Shown here: positions 26,380-36,309 of the stretch, piece after piece
How the letters are laid out: each line of letters opens with the position of its first letter
Numbering within the stretch: the first letter of the stretch is position 1
Source of the DNA: JAITVM01 sp031551135
GTDB lineage: Bacteria; Bacillota; Clostridia; Lachnospirales; JAITVM01
Assembly (NCBI GenBank): GCA_031551135.1
Contig: JAVBOA010000027.1
Span: 40,769-104,768 of the forward strand
DNA: 64,000 nt
Reading direction: 5' to 3'
The notes under the pieces: generated by a model
Databases searched by the model: none
Seen by the model: the letters and a program-made list of their open reading frames with translations, nothing else
Told to the model about the DNA's origin: nothing
Program-made: the position numbers and the translations under genes

Positions 26380-28127
26380 AAATCGACCTCCTTTTGAACC
26401 GGCAGCCGTACTGTTACAGCCGTACCTTTGCCCTCACCGCCCACTATCGAAACTCCATATTCCTCGCCATAAATCAATTTAATTCTTTCGTCGACATTTT
26501 TTATACCGATACTGCTCAAACGCCCTTTATTTGAATTTTCCTCATTCAAAATAATTTCAAGCTTTTCCTTGGAAATCCCAACGCCATTGTCTTCTACCTC
26601 AATAAATGCTGTTACATTTTTTGTATAGGCAGAAATTTTAATTATTCCGCGTCCTTTCATATCGAGCATACCATGAAGAATTGCATTTTCAACCAGTGGT
26701 TGTATAAGCAAACAAGGTATTTGATATTTTTTCATGCCCTGCTCTATCGAAATCTGCAAATCGAAATGATCTCCATAACGAATTTTTTGCAAATCCACAT
26801 AACTTTCCACGCACTTAAGTTCTTCTTCTAACGGAAGTTCGCTGTTATCGCGCCCGATTGTATTTTCCAATAAATACCCCAATGCCGAAAGGCTTTTGCT
26901 GACATTTGGTGCATTGCTCATTACAGACATCCATTTTATGCCGTTCAAAGTATTTAAAAGAAAATGCGGATTTATCTGAGCCTGCAATTGACTGAGCCGC
27001 GCTTTCTCAGATTTAATTGTTACATTTTTCACATGCTCAACAAGGTTTTTTATTTCTTCCACCATATTGTTGAATGACTGGCTCAAAAGAGTTATTTCGT
27101 CGTTCCCAACAACCTCTGCCCTAACGGAAAAGTCGCCGCGGCTAAAGCTCCCCATTGATTCTCTCAACGATACTAAAGGTTTTGTAACTTTATAAATAAC
27201 CGCAAAAATTATTCCAAACAAAATAACAATTATAATTACACTAACAATAAAATTGAAATATTTTAAGCTGTCCAATTCTTTAAAAAGCTGCTTATACGGA
27301 AGAATTTGAAGTGATACCCATTGAGTTTTATAATTCCGAACATAATTTACAAGAGACTTTTCGCCATTAACATCCGTTACAAAGCTGCCTGCGTCCTCAT
27401 TTCCTATAGATATCCCATAATCATCAAGATGTTTAAATTCTTTATCGCCCGACGTACTTTCAATAAGTTTTCCGGTCTCATTTGCTAAAATAGTTGTATA
27501 TAATTCCGACTCATCTATTATACTGCTGAAAAAGCTATCGGGGTAAACGCTTACAAGAAGAACACCAATCGGCTTGGACGAACTTTTTATTACCCTTGAC
27601 ATAGATATATTCCCTGCCTGATAATCTGTAAAATTCAAATGTTCATCGGACGGTGCAATCCAAAGCGGCCGCCCGTCCAATTGCAAAGTTTTTTTAAACC
27701 AATCCCTTTTATAAATCTCCTGCACATCATCTTTAATCAAATATGTAGTATTTCTATAAAGTCTGCCCTCAAAATCCATAAGAACAATATCCGTTCTGTA
27801 ATTGAACAAAATCGAGCTTGTTATATTAGTCAGTCTATTTTCAATATCTTGGATTCGTAAATACGCATCCCACACGGCTTCGGGAGAATTATCGGAAATC
27901 ATTTCAATCAATTCCGTATCTCCGTACAATACATTCGACGCATGCATCAATTGATTTATGACATTGTCTACATCTAGCGAAATTTGATTTAAAATCTGGC
28001 GGCTGTTTGTATTGATTTTTTCTTCCAACATTTCTCCAAATAATTTATTCGTTATTAACGGGCTTACAGCCATCGGCAGAATCACAAACAACGAAATAGA
28101 AATAAGCAATTTCCGCATTATAGACAT
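26376..28127 (-). CDS. YesM-type sensor histidine kinase
   Basis: A 583-residue membrane kinase. It has an N-terminal membrane helix, an extracellular dCache-like sensor (about 35-280), a second helix (FIVSVIIIVILFGIIFAV), a HAMP domain, the His_kinase motif QINPHFLLNTLN with the phospho-His and an ATPase domain (LVENAILHG, VEDNGVGI). AAGGAG lies 9 bases before the ATG. It pairs with the response regulator through a 4-base overlap. It probably senses an extracellular sugar, directly or through the binding protein. Confidence 0.93.
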   Translation of the reverse strand: MSIMRKLLISISLFVILPMAVSPLITNKLFGEMLEEKINTNSRQILNQISLDVDNVINQLMHASNVLYGDTELIEMISDNSPEAVWDAYLRIQDIENRLTNITSSILFNYRTDIVLMDFEGRLYRNTTYLIKDDVQEIYKRDWFKKTLQLDGRPLWIAPSDEHLNFTDYQAGNISMSRVIKSSSKPIGVLLVSVYPDSFFSSIIDESELYTTILANETGKLIESTSGDKEFKHLDDYGISIGNEDAGSFVTDVNGEKSLVNYVRNYKTQWVSLQILPYKQLFKELDSLKYFNFIVSVIIIVILFGIIFAVIYKVTKPLVSLRESMGSFSRGDFSVRAEVVGNDEITLLSQSFNNMVEEIKNLVEHVKNVTIKSEKARLSQLQAQINPHFLLNTLNGIKWMSVMSNAPNVSKSLSALGYLLENTIGRDNSELPLEEELKCVESYVDLQKIRYGDHFDLQISIEQGMKKYQIPCLLIQPLVENAILHGMLDMKGRGIIKISAYTKNVTAFIEVEDNGVGISKEKLEIILNEENSNKGRLSSIGIKNVDERIKLIYGEEYGVSIVGGEGKGTAVTVRLPVQKEVDL

Positions 28128-28227
28128 AAATTTCAGCTCCTTTGCCGCATTACTTTGGGTTTTTACTACGCCGCAAATCCGGCTGATACTTCACATTTTC
28201 CGTTGAATACAAGTCAAACATGAATCG

Positions 28228-29007
28228 CTATAATTTAAAGTTTCGGTAAACCGAAGGCGACATGCCCTTATATTTCTTAAAAGCCTTGGATAAATAATAT
28301 TCATTTTGATATCCGCAATATTCGGCGATTTCATTTAAAGTTGAATCGCTGTTTTTCAAATATTCGCAAACCTTTTTCATTCTCAATTCCGTGATATATT
28401 CCATAGGCGTAATGCCCATCCGCTTTTTGAACCGCCTCATGAATTGAACCGATGTCAGGCCGACACGTTCCGCGGCTTCGGAAATTATTCCGGATTTACC
28501 GGCATTTTCTGATAAAAAAAATACCGATTCCGGAAATTTTTCATCATCTGAGAGCGAATTATTTTTTTCGGAACAAATTAAAAACCAAATATCTCGAAAC
28601 AGAATATTTTTCCATTGTATTGAAAAAAAATCGTTTCTTGAATTGGCTTTCTCCATCAAATTATAAAAAGAGTTCACTCTTACAAAATCAGAAATTTCAA
28701 CTTTTCCGACAGGTATCAAATTTTTTAGCGAAACCGAATCATTTGATATTTCATTCCATTTTAATGTAAAAAAATGAAAGCGCATCGGCTCGCAAACTTC
28801 CCTTTTAAAAGAAATCCCCGGCGGGCAAAACACAAAATCTCCGCATTTCGCAATTCCCGTTTCAGAAGCTATTGAAAATTCGAAAGAGCCTTTCTCCGCC
28901 GAAAAAACTACCCAATTTTCATAAATATCACTTTGCAGTAAAAAGCTTTTTTTATTCGAGTCATATGAATAATGTAAAATTTGCGGTGTTAATATCCATG
29001 GTTGCAT
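28228..29007 (-). CDS. AraC-family transcriptional regulator
   Basis: A 259-residue regulator with an N-terminal cupin-like ligand domain (about 1-110) and a C-terminal double HTH (SEAAERVGLTSVQFMRRFKK and LNEIAEYCGYQNEYYLSKAF). GAGGTG precedes the ATG. It is divergent from the FAD oxidoreductase at 29263 and so is the best candidate to control it, with a sugar as likely effector. Confidence 0.9.
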   Translation of the reverse strand: MQPWILTPQILHYSYDSNKKSFLLQSDIYENWVVFSAEKGSFEFSIASETGIAKCGDFVFCPPGISFKREVCEPMRFHFFTLKWNEISNDSVSLKNLIPVGKVEISDFVRVNSFYNLMEKANSRNDFFSIQWKNILFRDIWFLICSEKNNSLSDDEKFPESVFFLSENAGKSGIISEAAERVGLTSVQFMRRFKKRMGITPMEYITELRMKKVCEYLKNSDSTLNEIAEYCGYQNEYYLSKAFKKYKGMSPSVYRNFKL

Positions 29008-29177
29008 AATACACCTCGGTATATTGAAAAAAAATATAAGAAACTGAAATTCCGGACATTTTAAAAAAAATTGTTTTTGATAAAATAATTATACGATTGC
29101 ATAAGCTGTGTTAATTATATCACATATTTTTCGATTCTATCAAGGCTCACAGTCGGCTACAAATTTCCGGATATTGA

Positions 29178-29219
29178 TGTCATTTCCATTATAAAGGATA
29201 GAAAAAAATTAAAGTAGTA
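29178..29219. repeat. TACT-MITE, short copy (42 bp)
   Basis: A degenerate short copy (CATTTCCATTATAAAGG ... AAGTAGTA) flanked by TGA at 29175-29177 and 29220-29222. It lies in the intergenic region between the AraC gene and the FAD oxidoreductase, within the likely promoter region. Confidence 0.6.
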
Positions 29220-29262
29220 TGAATTACTAAAATTTTCAAAATCAAAAGTTAGGGGTTCAAAC

Positions 29263-31008
29263 ATGAATAAAAAATTATTGGAATTTGATTTTTGCGTCAT
29301 CGGCGGCGGACTGAGCGGCATGTTGGCGGCGATTTCTGCGGCAAGACATAATTTAAAAACCATATTAATACAGGATCGACCTATGCTAGGCGGAAACGCG
29401 TCTTCCGAAATCCGCATGTGGCCTCTCGGCTGCAAGGATAATTACAGAGAGACCGGTATATTTGAAGAAATTCTTTTGGAAAATATGTACCGCAATCCGT
29501 TTCGCAATCCATCCATTTGGGACAGCGTATTATATGAAAAAATTGTCAACGAACCGAATATTTTTCTTTTGCTGAATACAAGCTGTCTCGATCTCAAGAT
29601 GAACGGCAATTCCATCGAATCCGTCACAGCATGGCAATTAACTACCTATAAATTTTTTGATATCCGCGCAAAATATTTTGCCGATTGCAGCGGAGACAGT
29701 ATTTTGGCATTGAATTCCGGTGCGGAATATCGTTTTGGGCGTGAAGCTTCCGGTGAATTCGGCGAAGATATTCAGCCTGCCGCCGCCGATAACAAGACTA
29801 TGGGCGCAAGCTGCCTTATTCAAGCACGAAAAACAAACCGCAAATCGGAATTTATTCCTCCATCTTGGGCGAAAAAATTAAAAGAAGAAGATTTAGCTTT
29901 CCGCCCGCACAATTTAGAGGAAACAACAAATAATTTTTGGTGGTTGGAGCTGGGCGGTAATCATGATAAATACGAAGATTGTGAATCCGCACGCCATGAG
30001 CTTTTGGCTTTGGCATTCGGTGTTTGGAATCATATAAAACAAAACCATGACGCAGATTTTTGGGAATTGGAATGGGTAGGCTTTCTGCCGGGCAAACGTG
30101 AAAGTATTCGATATGTTGGGGATTATATTCTAAACCAAAATGATGTGCGTGCCGGCGGAAATTTTGAAGACACGGTTGCATACGGCGGCTGGAGCATGGA
30201 CGATCATCATCCCGACGGCTTTCATCATAAAGGCGAACCGACTGTTTATCATCCTGCTCCACCGATTTTCGGAATTCCTTACAGATGCCTTTATTCGAAA
30301 AATATAGATAATTTATTTTTTGCCGGAAGAAATATTTCCGTGACACATGCGGCTTTAAGTGCAACACGTGTTATGGCAACCTGTGCTTTATTGGGTCAGG
30401 CCGTCGGAACAGCGGCTTCACTCTGCCACGAAAACAATCTATCGCCAAGAGGAATTTATGAAACGAAAATACATGAATTGCAAACTAGGCTGATGTTTGA
30501 TGATTGTTATATTCCGTTCCAAAAACGAAACTGCAATGAATTAACATCAGAAGCGATAATAAAATCTTCGGACGATTCGGATATCATTCGAAACGGTTAT
30601 GACCGCCCCGTTGGCATGGACGAAAATATTTGGGAAGGCAAAAAAGGCGACAGCATAGAATTTTCTTTTGGTGAATTTAAGAAAATAAATAAAATACGTT
30701 TAATCTTTGATTCCGATTTATGCCGAAATACAATAAGCGGCGGAATACCGGGACTTTACAAGCATCCGACATTGAATCATTATGTAAATAATATGCCGCC
30801 GTTCACCTTTCCGACAACAATCGCAAAAGAATTTGAAATCCAAACAACAAATGCAAACGGCGAATGGGAAAGCGTAAAAAATATTGAAAACAACTATCAG
30901 CGGCTTCTGAAAATAGATGTAAACCTGTTTACTAAGAATTTGAGAATTGTTTTTAGAAACACTTGGGGATGCGAAAATATTCGAGTATTCGCAATAGATA
31001 TTGAATAA
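29263..31008 (+). CDS. FAD-dependent oxidoreductase with C-terminal beta domain
   Basis: A 581-residue flavoprotein. The FAD site is FDFCVIGGGLSGMLAAIS with the follow-on LGGNASSEIR. The second FAD motif is FADCSGDSILALNSG, and NLFFAGRNISVTHAALSATR closes the FAD domain near residue 360. From about 440 a beta-rich module (DSIEFSFGEFKKINKIRLIF) looks like a discoidin/carbohydrate-binding fold. The N-terminal GGNASSEIRMW pattern is typical of family members found next to glycosidases. Divergent from AraC. A sugar or glycoside substrate is inferred. Confidence 0.83.
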   Translation: MNKKLLEFDFCVIGGGLSGMLAAISAARHNLKTILIQDRPMLGGNASSEIRMWPLGCKDNYRETGIFEEILLENMYRNPFRNPSIWDSVLYEKIVNEPNIFLLLNTSCLDLKMNGNSIESVTAWQLTTYKFFDIRAKYFADCSGDSILALNSGAEYRFGREASGEFGEDIQPAAADNKTMGASCLIQARKTNRKSEFIPPSWAKKLKEEDLAFRPHNLEETTNNFWWLELGGNHDKYEDCESARHELLALAFGVWNHIKQNHDADFWELEWVGFLPGKRESIRYVGDYILNQNDVRAGGNFEDTVAYGGWSMDDHHPDGFHHKGEPTVYHPAPPIFGIPYRCLYSKNIDNLFFAGRNISVTHAALSATRVMATCALLGQAVGTAASLCHENNLSPRGIYETKIHELQTRLMFDDCYIPFQKRNCNELTSEAIIKSSDDSDIIRNGYDRPVGMDENIWEGKKGDSIEFSFGEFKKINKIRLIFDSDLCRNTISGGIPGLYKHPTLNHYVNNMPPFTFPTTIAKEFEIQTTNANGEWESVKNIENNYQRLLKIDVNLFTKNLRIVFRNTWGCENIRVFAIDIE

Positions 31009-31020
31009 AATTTAAAAAAA

Positions 31021-31062
31021 TAGAGAGAAGGTATTTATATAAAATTCCTTCTCTCTATTTTA
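31021..31062. terminator. intrinsic terminator after the FAD oxidoreductase
   Basis: TAGAGAGAAGG (31021-31031) pairs with CCTTCTCTCTA (31047-31057), followed by TTTTA. It lies 12 bases after the stop codon. Confidence 0.8.
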
Positions 31063-31201
31063 ATAATACCATAAATAATAGCAGACAACAAGACTGTTTT
31101 TCGAAGATAAGATATGGTAGACTTTTATTTACTTCTCAGAATATAAATTTTCTGATTCTTTAACAAGATTCAAAAATTCTTTATGGTAGGTGTTTTTCGA
31201 A

Positions 31202-33364
31202 ATGGAAAATAATCAATCTGAATTAAAATTTGAAAACCAGAGGCTTGAAGAAACTATTTTATTTGCTGAAAATCAATTAGAACAGGCAAGAAATTACAAC
31301 GAGAATAATAAATCGGAAATTCTCGAAATGAAACGAGAAATGCGTGAAAACACAGTTCATTCTGTTTCGGGTCTTTGGACAAACGACGGATTCGAGGCTC
31401 TTGCGGCATTAAGCCAATACGCAAATCCTATTACAGTAAAGATAGAAGACTATGAAGAATGTGAAAACAAAATTTTAATATTGCAAAAAATAATTAACTC
31501 GCCCTATTTTGCCCGAATAGACTTTAAATTTGATGACGAAGACGATTTTGAAAAAATATATATCGGTCGTCATTCTTTGATGAAAGAAAATTCTTACGAA
31601 ATTTTAATTTATGACTGGCGCTCCCCAATAGCCAGTATTTTTTACCGTTTCGTAACCGGAAACGCCTATTACGACGCTCCTAACGGGCGCGTTACCGGAG
31701 AAATTAATTTAAAACGCCAATATGAAATCAAAAACAGCAAATTGGAATATTTTTTTGATGCTGATGTTCAAATTGTAGATGAGTTTTTAAGAAAGCTACT
31801 TTCCCAAAATACTTCCTCAAAAATGAAAACTATAGTAGAAACAATTCAAAAGGAGCAAGATATAGTTATCAGGGATATGGAAAACGAATTGATGATGGTT
31901 CAGGGAGTAGCAGGAAGCGGAAAAACCTCCATCGCATTACACAGGGCCGCGTATCTTATGTATCAAGGGCTTTCAAACAAACTCTCAGCAAATAATATTT
32001 TAATTATTTCGCCGAATAATTTGTTTGAGCAATATATTTCTAATGTCTTGCCGGAGCTTGGAGAAGATAATGTTGTATCTCTTGTATTTGAGGAAATTCT
32101 AAATTCGTTGCTCCCGAATAAAAATATTCAAACCCGAAATCAGTTTTTGGAAAACTTAATTACGAGTGCTCAATATCATGATATTTTAAAACGAAGTATT
32201 GAGTTCAAAACATCTCATGAGTTTATGGAAATAATAAATAGATTTATTGAAGACTTACCCCATAAATGGATCGAATTCAGTGATGTATATTTCGGAAATC
32301 AGCTTATTTTTAATAAAGAGCAGCTAAAGCAAAAAATAATTAACGGAAGAAAAGACACTCCGTTGGGCATTAGATTAAAGCAATTAGAGGAATTTATCGT
32401 AGAAAAAATAAATGAATCAAAAGATATCCGCCTAAACAAAGCCGAGTTTTTTAAATTAAAAAATGAGATTCAAAAATTTACTGAGCTAGATATTATGGCT
32501 TTATATAAGAAACTCATGAATGATGAAGCTTATTTCTATAGCTTAGCCGAAAATATAGAGCTGCCGGATTTTATCGGCGAAATTTTAAAAATAACGCAGG
32601 AAAATTTATCTACTGATATTTTGCAATGCGAAGATGCAATGATTTTGGCTTTTATGGAATTAAGAATAAACCGTCAAAATCCCTATAAAAACATAAAACA
32701 AGTTGTAATAGACGAAGCGCAAGATTATTATCCGCTTCACTATGAAATTTTTAAATTATTGTTTATAAACGCAAAATATACGATTTTGGGAGATATCAAC
32801 CAGACTCTCGAAAAACAAGAGGATTTATCTTTATATGAGAAAATCGGTAAAATTTTAAACAAGAAAAAATCTGCATTAGTCACAATGAATAAAAGTTTTC
32901 GCTGTACAAATGAAATTTTAATCTACAGCTCGAAATTTATTTCTCACGATTTAGAAATCAAGAGCTTTAACCGAAATGGTTCTGAGCCGAAAGTTTTTGC
33001 CGCCGCCTCGCCCGCTTTAAATGATATGATAATTTCGGAAGCAAAAGCTTGCCTGCAAGAAGGATATTCTTCGGTCGGATTAATCTGCAAAAATGAAAAA
33101 AATTCGATTGCTTTGTTTGAGGCTCTGAAAGATAAACTCGATGTCAGTTTAATTAAAAACGAAACAACTGCCGATTTGCAAGGAATTTTTATTATACCCG
33201 TTTATATGTCAAAAGGTCTTGAATTTGATTCTGTTTTAATATGTGATGCGGATGATGAAAATTATCAATCCGAAGAAGATAAAAAACTCCTGTATATCGC
33301 TTGCACAAGGGCGTTACACAGGCTCAACTTGTTCTGCAAAGGAAAAGTAAGTAGATTATTATAA
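31202..33364 (+). CDS. helD: HelD-like superfamily 1 helicase (RNA polymerase recycling factor)
   Basis: A 720-residue UvrD-like motor of the HelD family, which strips stalled or stationary RNA polymerase from DNA. It has an N-terminal coiled coil (about 1-50), the HelD signature YIGRHSL ... YDWRSPIASIFY, Walker A GVAGSGKTS, Walker B VVIDEAQDYYPLHYE, YMSKGLEFDSV and a C-terminal LLYIACTRAL. I prefer ATG 31202, placed 9 bases after TAGGTG; GTG 31190 is possible. A strong terminator follows. It is unrelated to the defence helicase at 8768. Confidence 0.85.
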   Translation: MENNQSELKFENQRLEETILFAENQLEQARNYNENNKSEILEMKREMRENTVHSVSGLWTNDGFEALAALSQYANPITVKIEDYEECENKILILQKIINSPYFARIDFKFDDEDDFEKIYIGRHSLMKENSYEILIYDWRSPIASIFYRFVTGNAYYDAPNGRVTGEINLKRQYEIKNSKLEYFFDADVQIVDEFLRKLLSQNTSSKMKTIVETIQKEQDIVIRDMENELMMVQGVAGSGKTSIALHRAAYLMYQGLSNKLSANNILIISPNNLFEQYISNVLPELGEDNVVSLVFEEILNSLLPNKNIQTRNQFLENLITSAQYHDILKRSIEFKTSHEFMEIINRFIEDLPHKWIEFSDVYFGNQLIFNKEQLKQKIINGRKDTPLGIRLKQLEEFIVEKINESKDIRLNKAEFFKLKNEIQKFTELDIMALYKKLMNDEAYFYSLAENIELPDFIGEILKITQENLSTDILQCEDAMILAFMELRINRQNPYKNIKQVVIDEAQDYYPLHYEIFKLLFINAKYTILGDINQTLEKQEDLSLYEKIGKILNKKKSALVTMNKSFRCTNEILIYSSKFISHDLEIKSFNRNGSEPKVFAAASPALNDMIISEAKACLQEGYSSVGLICKNEKNSIALFEALKDKLDVSLIKNETTADLQGIFIIPVYMSKGLEFDSVLICDADDENYQSEEDKKLLYIACTRALHRLNLFCKGKVSRLL

Positions 33365-33370
33365 AAATCC

Positions 33371-33395
33371 AAAGACCGGCAAAAACCGGTCTTTT
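33371..33395. terminator. intrinsic terminator of helD
   Basis: AAAGACCGG (33371-33379) pairs perfectly with CCGGTCTTT (33386-33394) and is followed by a T tract. Confidence 0.88.
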
Positions 33396-33416
33396 CTGTA
33401 TTAAAATTCCGTATAA

Positions 33417-33528
33417 TACTATTTTCATTTTGATAAGTAGAAAAAAATTTTTCACAGCGGAGCGTTTCGCGCAATGCTTCTGGCGCGAAATGAAATATTT
33501 TTTTCTGTCCTTAATATTGAAAATAGTA
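33417..33528 (+). mobile_element. TACT-MITE, long copy (112 bp)
   Basis: Full-length palindromic copy between the convergent helD and RCC1-repeat genes. The left flank is TAA (33414-33416). The right flank has decayed to AAA. Confidence 0.9.
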
Positions 33529-33535
33529 AAAATCA

Positions 33536-34804
33536 TTACCAAATCAATTGTGTTTCTTTGAGATAGCTTCTTTTGCCACCCGCACCAATCAGACCATACC
33601 GGTTATAGCCCCATGCCCATAAACTGCCGTCAGATTTTAGGGCTATGGCATAATTTGAGAATGAGTGGCACGATACATGAATTGCGTCTTTCATATATTC
33701 AACCGGAGGTCCGGGCTGATATCTATATGTAGTACCTGCTTTATTCTCTCTTTCCAATAACATAAAATACGAATCCGATCCCCATGCCCATAAACTTCCA
33801 TCCTTTTTGATTGCCATCGCTGATAAGATAAATGGAAAAACAGATTCCACTGAATCCATTATCTTAACCGGAATATGGCGATCTTCTACCGTTCCGTCGC
33901 CAAGCTGTCCGGCACTATTATTTCCCCATGCCCACAAACTGTCGTCTGTTTTTATAGCCAAATTATTATGATATCCGTTTGCGATATACTTTACCGAATC
34001 CATTATTTTGATAGGACTGTGGCGTACTTCTGTCGTTCCGTCGCCAACTTGTCCATGGCCGTTACTTCCCCAAGTCCATAGACTGCCGTCAGATTTAATT
34101 GCCATGCCCAAATTACAAGATATTACATCATCCATTATTTTGGCTGGTATGGAGCGGTTTTTTCTTGTTCCGTCACCTAAAGTGCCATATTCACCGCCCC
34201 CCCAAGTCCATACACTGCCGTCTGTTTTCAACGCAACAGAATAATCATCATCCAGCGATACAGATGCAACACCGTCCATAATTTTTATAGGGCTTAGCCG
34301 TTTTTCTTCAGTTCCATCTCCCAAAATGCCATATCCGTTTTTACCCCAACCCCATAATTCTCCATTCGTCTTTATAGCCATTGTATTCCAACTACTTTGT
34401 GTGACAGATGCAACATTATCCATAATCTTTACAGGAATCAATTGCTCCGTATTTGTTCCAACGCCCAAAATTGAATTTATATCATTTCTACCCCAAGCCC
34501 AAAGCTCACCATTCGTTTTTATTGCATAGTTACTCATTGGCGCAATACATATTGAAGCAACATCATCCATGATTTTAACAGGCTTGCTGTGCCCTTGCGT
34601 TGTGCCATCGCCCAATTCCCCCAGATTCACACCCCAAGCCCAAAGTCCGCCATTTAAATCAATAGCGAAGTTTTTGTTAGATTGAACTGTAACCGAAGCC
34701 CACTCTCTTGGTACGGATTCAAAATTCTGCATACTGCACGATGTCCCGATTAGAGTTACTATACTTAGCATAAGGTTTATACAAATTGCTTTTTTCAAAT
34801 TCAT
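33536..34804 (-). CDS. RCC1-repeat lipoprotein
   Basis: A 422-residue secreted protein. I chose ATG 34804 because it begins MNLKKAICINLML, a signal peptide ending in GTSC (probable lipidation), and AAGGAG lies close upstream. The body is at least seven RCC1 blades of about 45-50 residues, each built around an AIKTNGELWAWG-type strand and an LGDGT turn with PVKIMD linkers. It should form a beta-propeller. The function is not known; propellers of this type usually bind partners at the cell surface. The gene is monocistronic. Confidence 0.85.
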   Translation of the reverse strand: MNLKKAICINLMLSIVTLIGTSCSMQNFESVPREWASVTVQSNKNFAIDLNGGLWAWGVNLGELGDGTTQGHSKPVKIMDDVASICIAPMSNYAIKTNGELWAWGRNDINSILGVGTNTEQLIPVKIMDNVASVTQSSWNTMAIKTNGELWGWGKNGYGILGDGTEEKRLSPIKIMDGVASVSLDDDYSVALKTDGSVWTWGGGEYGTLGDGTRKNRSIPAKIMDDVISCNLGMAIKSDGSLWTWGSNGHGQVGDGTTEVRHSPIKIMDSVKYIANGYHNNLAIKTDDSLWAWGNNSAGQLGDGTVEDRHIPVKIMDSVESVFPFILSAMAIKKDGSLWAWGSDSYFMLLERENKAGTTYRYQPGPPVEYMKDAIHVSCHSFSNYAIALKSDGSLWAWGYNRYGLIGAGGKRSYLKETQLIW

Positions 34805-35187
34805 TACTCCTTTATTATTTAATACTATTAGGCAATTAAATCCTTGAAACCAAGTGAATTCGAATACCGCAAGGCATCCGGCTTTAACTGATATTTTAAG
34901 CATTTCTAATTCTACATTAGTATAATATAACATATATAATATCAATCGACTTTCAGTTGAATTTGTTTTATGTTACAAAATATAATCGAATCTCCAGAGA
35001 CTTTTAGTTTATGACGAATGAAACGAGCCTTAATATAAATTTAGAACAGATATAGTTTGGCTTGCCATTCAGAATTCTGAAAATATGAGGCTACAGCCAT
35101 ATTTCCGGCGCAGTAAATAGCTTGTACTATTTATTGTTTTGTGAAAAAAATAACATTATCCTGTCGTGAATTTTATTTCGAAAATCC

Positions 35188-35216
35188 TTGACATTACATT
35201 TCCTGTACCTTATAAT
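35188..35216 (+). promoter_or_regulatory. consensus promoter of the tRNA-Ser gene
   Basis: TTGACA (35188-35193), 17 bases, TATAAT (35211-35216). Both boxes are perfect. The mature tRNA starts 27 bases after the -10 box. The rest of 34946-35187 shows no gene. Confidence 0.85.
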
Positions 35217-35242
35217 TAGAAATGTTTTTGAGCTAGTTTAGT

Positions 35243-35331
35243 GGAGAAGTACTCAAGAGGCTCAAGAGGAGCCCCTGCTAAGGGCTTAGGCCGAGTCAAT
35301 CGGTGCACGGGTTCGAATCCCGTCTTCTCCG
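35243..35331 (+). tRNA. tRNA-Ser (anticodon GCU)
   Basis: The acceptor stem GGAGAAG pairs with CTTCTCC (discriminator G). The anticodon loop CTGCTAA carries GCU and reads AGC/AGU serine codons. A long variable arm typical of type II tRNAs and a GGTTCGAATCC T-arm are visible. At 89 nucleotides the length is right for tRNA-Ser. CCA is not encoded. Confidence 0.95.
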
Positions 35332-35650
35332 TATTATATTTATTAGCCAAGTGTTAGTAAATTAGAGATTAGAGTAAGTTTGTGTGTCTGCCGAGATTGC
35401 CACTAACTTGCTTTTTTTCTTGTTTTGCTAAGAAGTTCTCGAAACGATGACTGATGTTAATATCTTGTTGCTGCTCGCCTTCCCTTTCATAAGCAATGCT
35501 CTTTTTTATCCCCAAGCCAATGTCTTTTTCTTCTGCATTCGGATATTTCATTTCTTAAATCTTATATTTCGGATAGCTGAATGTTAAGCTTAATTACTCT
35601 TTCAATCAGTATGATTTTATTGAAATATGTTGGATTTTCGGAGGTAAGAT
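35332..35650. other. gene-free stretch after the tRNA
   Basis: No credible gene. A 60-residue minus-strand frame (35369-35551) lacks a ribosome site and resembles no family I know. No integrase or obvious tRNA 3'-end duplication is seen. A GGAGGT site at the right end belongs to the next gene. Confidence 0.4.
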
Positions 35651-36241
35651 TTGAAAATAATATTTAAATTGATTCTGGCATTAATTATCGGATTCGCTTT
35701 GTATTTGGAGATTTTTTATCAAGGCGCGATTCGTTACGGTGCATTTTTATTTTTTACAATCCAAAGCAATATATTGGTTTTATTTTGTCTGATTTTATTT
35801 ATTTTCATCAATCCAAACGGAAACTTAAAAAAACATCTTAGAGGCATATCACTGATTGCAATCGCGCTAACCTGCATAGTCTATAATTTCATACTGCATA
35901 AAATTTACATTGAATGGGGCACGGTAAAATATTCTTTTGCAAGGACGGTTACGCATGTGGTCGCGCCGATTGGCTTTTGGATAGATTGGATATTATTTGA
36001 TGTGCACAATATTTTTAAATTAAAATATATCTATATTTGGATTATATATCCATTTTCATATTCCGTTATTTGTATCTATATGTCATTACGATACGGGTAT
36101 GCGATTTATTATTTTTTTAGCGGTCTGAAACAAACCAGCTTTTGGCTGGCTATACTTTTAGCTGCTATTATTTTGATTGGGCTTATTATACTTCTGATTG
36201 ATAAAGTATTAACAAAAAAATCACATCCGCCTGCAGGATAA
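35651..36241 (+). CDS. Pr6Pr-family integral membrane protein
   Basis: A 196-residue protein with about six hydrophobic helices. The order of conserved features (FFTIQSNILVLFCLI, a short basic loop, then TVTHVVAPIGFWIDWILFD with conserved His, and IYPFSYSVICIY) matches the Pr6Pr group of bacterial membrane proteins related to eukaryotic AIG1/FAR-17a hydrolases. The start is TTG 35651 behind GGAGGT. No catalytic role is proven in bacteria. No operon partner is evident; the next gene is 68 bases away and regulatory. Confidence 0.7.
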   Translation: MKIIFKLILALIIGFALYLEIFYQGAIRYGAFLFFTIQSNILVLFCLILFIFINPNGNLKKHLRGISLIAIALTCIVYNFILHKIYIEWGTVKYSFARTVTHVVAPIGFWIDWILFDVHNIFKLKYIYIWIIYPFSYSVICIYMSLRYGYAIYYFFSGLKQTSFWLAILLAAIILIGLIILLIDKVLTKKSHPPAG

Positions 36242-36309
36242 AGATTGAAATTATAAGCTAATACTATTTCAGATTTAATTTGTATTAGGAACAGAGGAGT
36301 AAACTATTT

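Noticed and set aside
33265..33542. Repeated minus-strand frames beginning MRETLRCEKFF (also at 13054-13293 and 57516-57698)
   Set aside because: They are translations of the MITE in the same orientation, not genes.
35369..35551. 60-residue minus-strand frame after the tRNA
   Set aside because: No ribosome site and no recognisable family. The composition is hydrophilic but not convincing.
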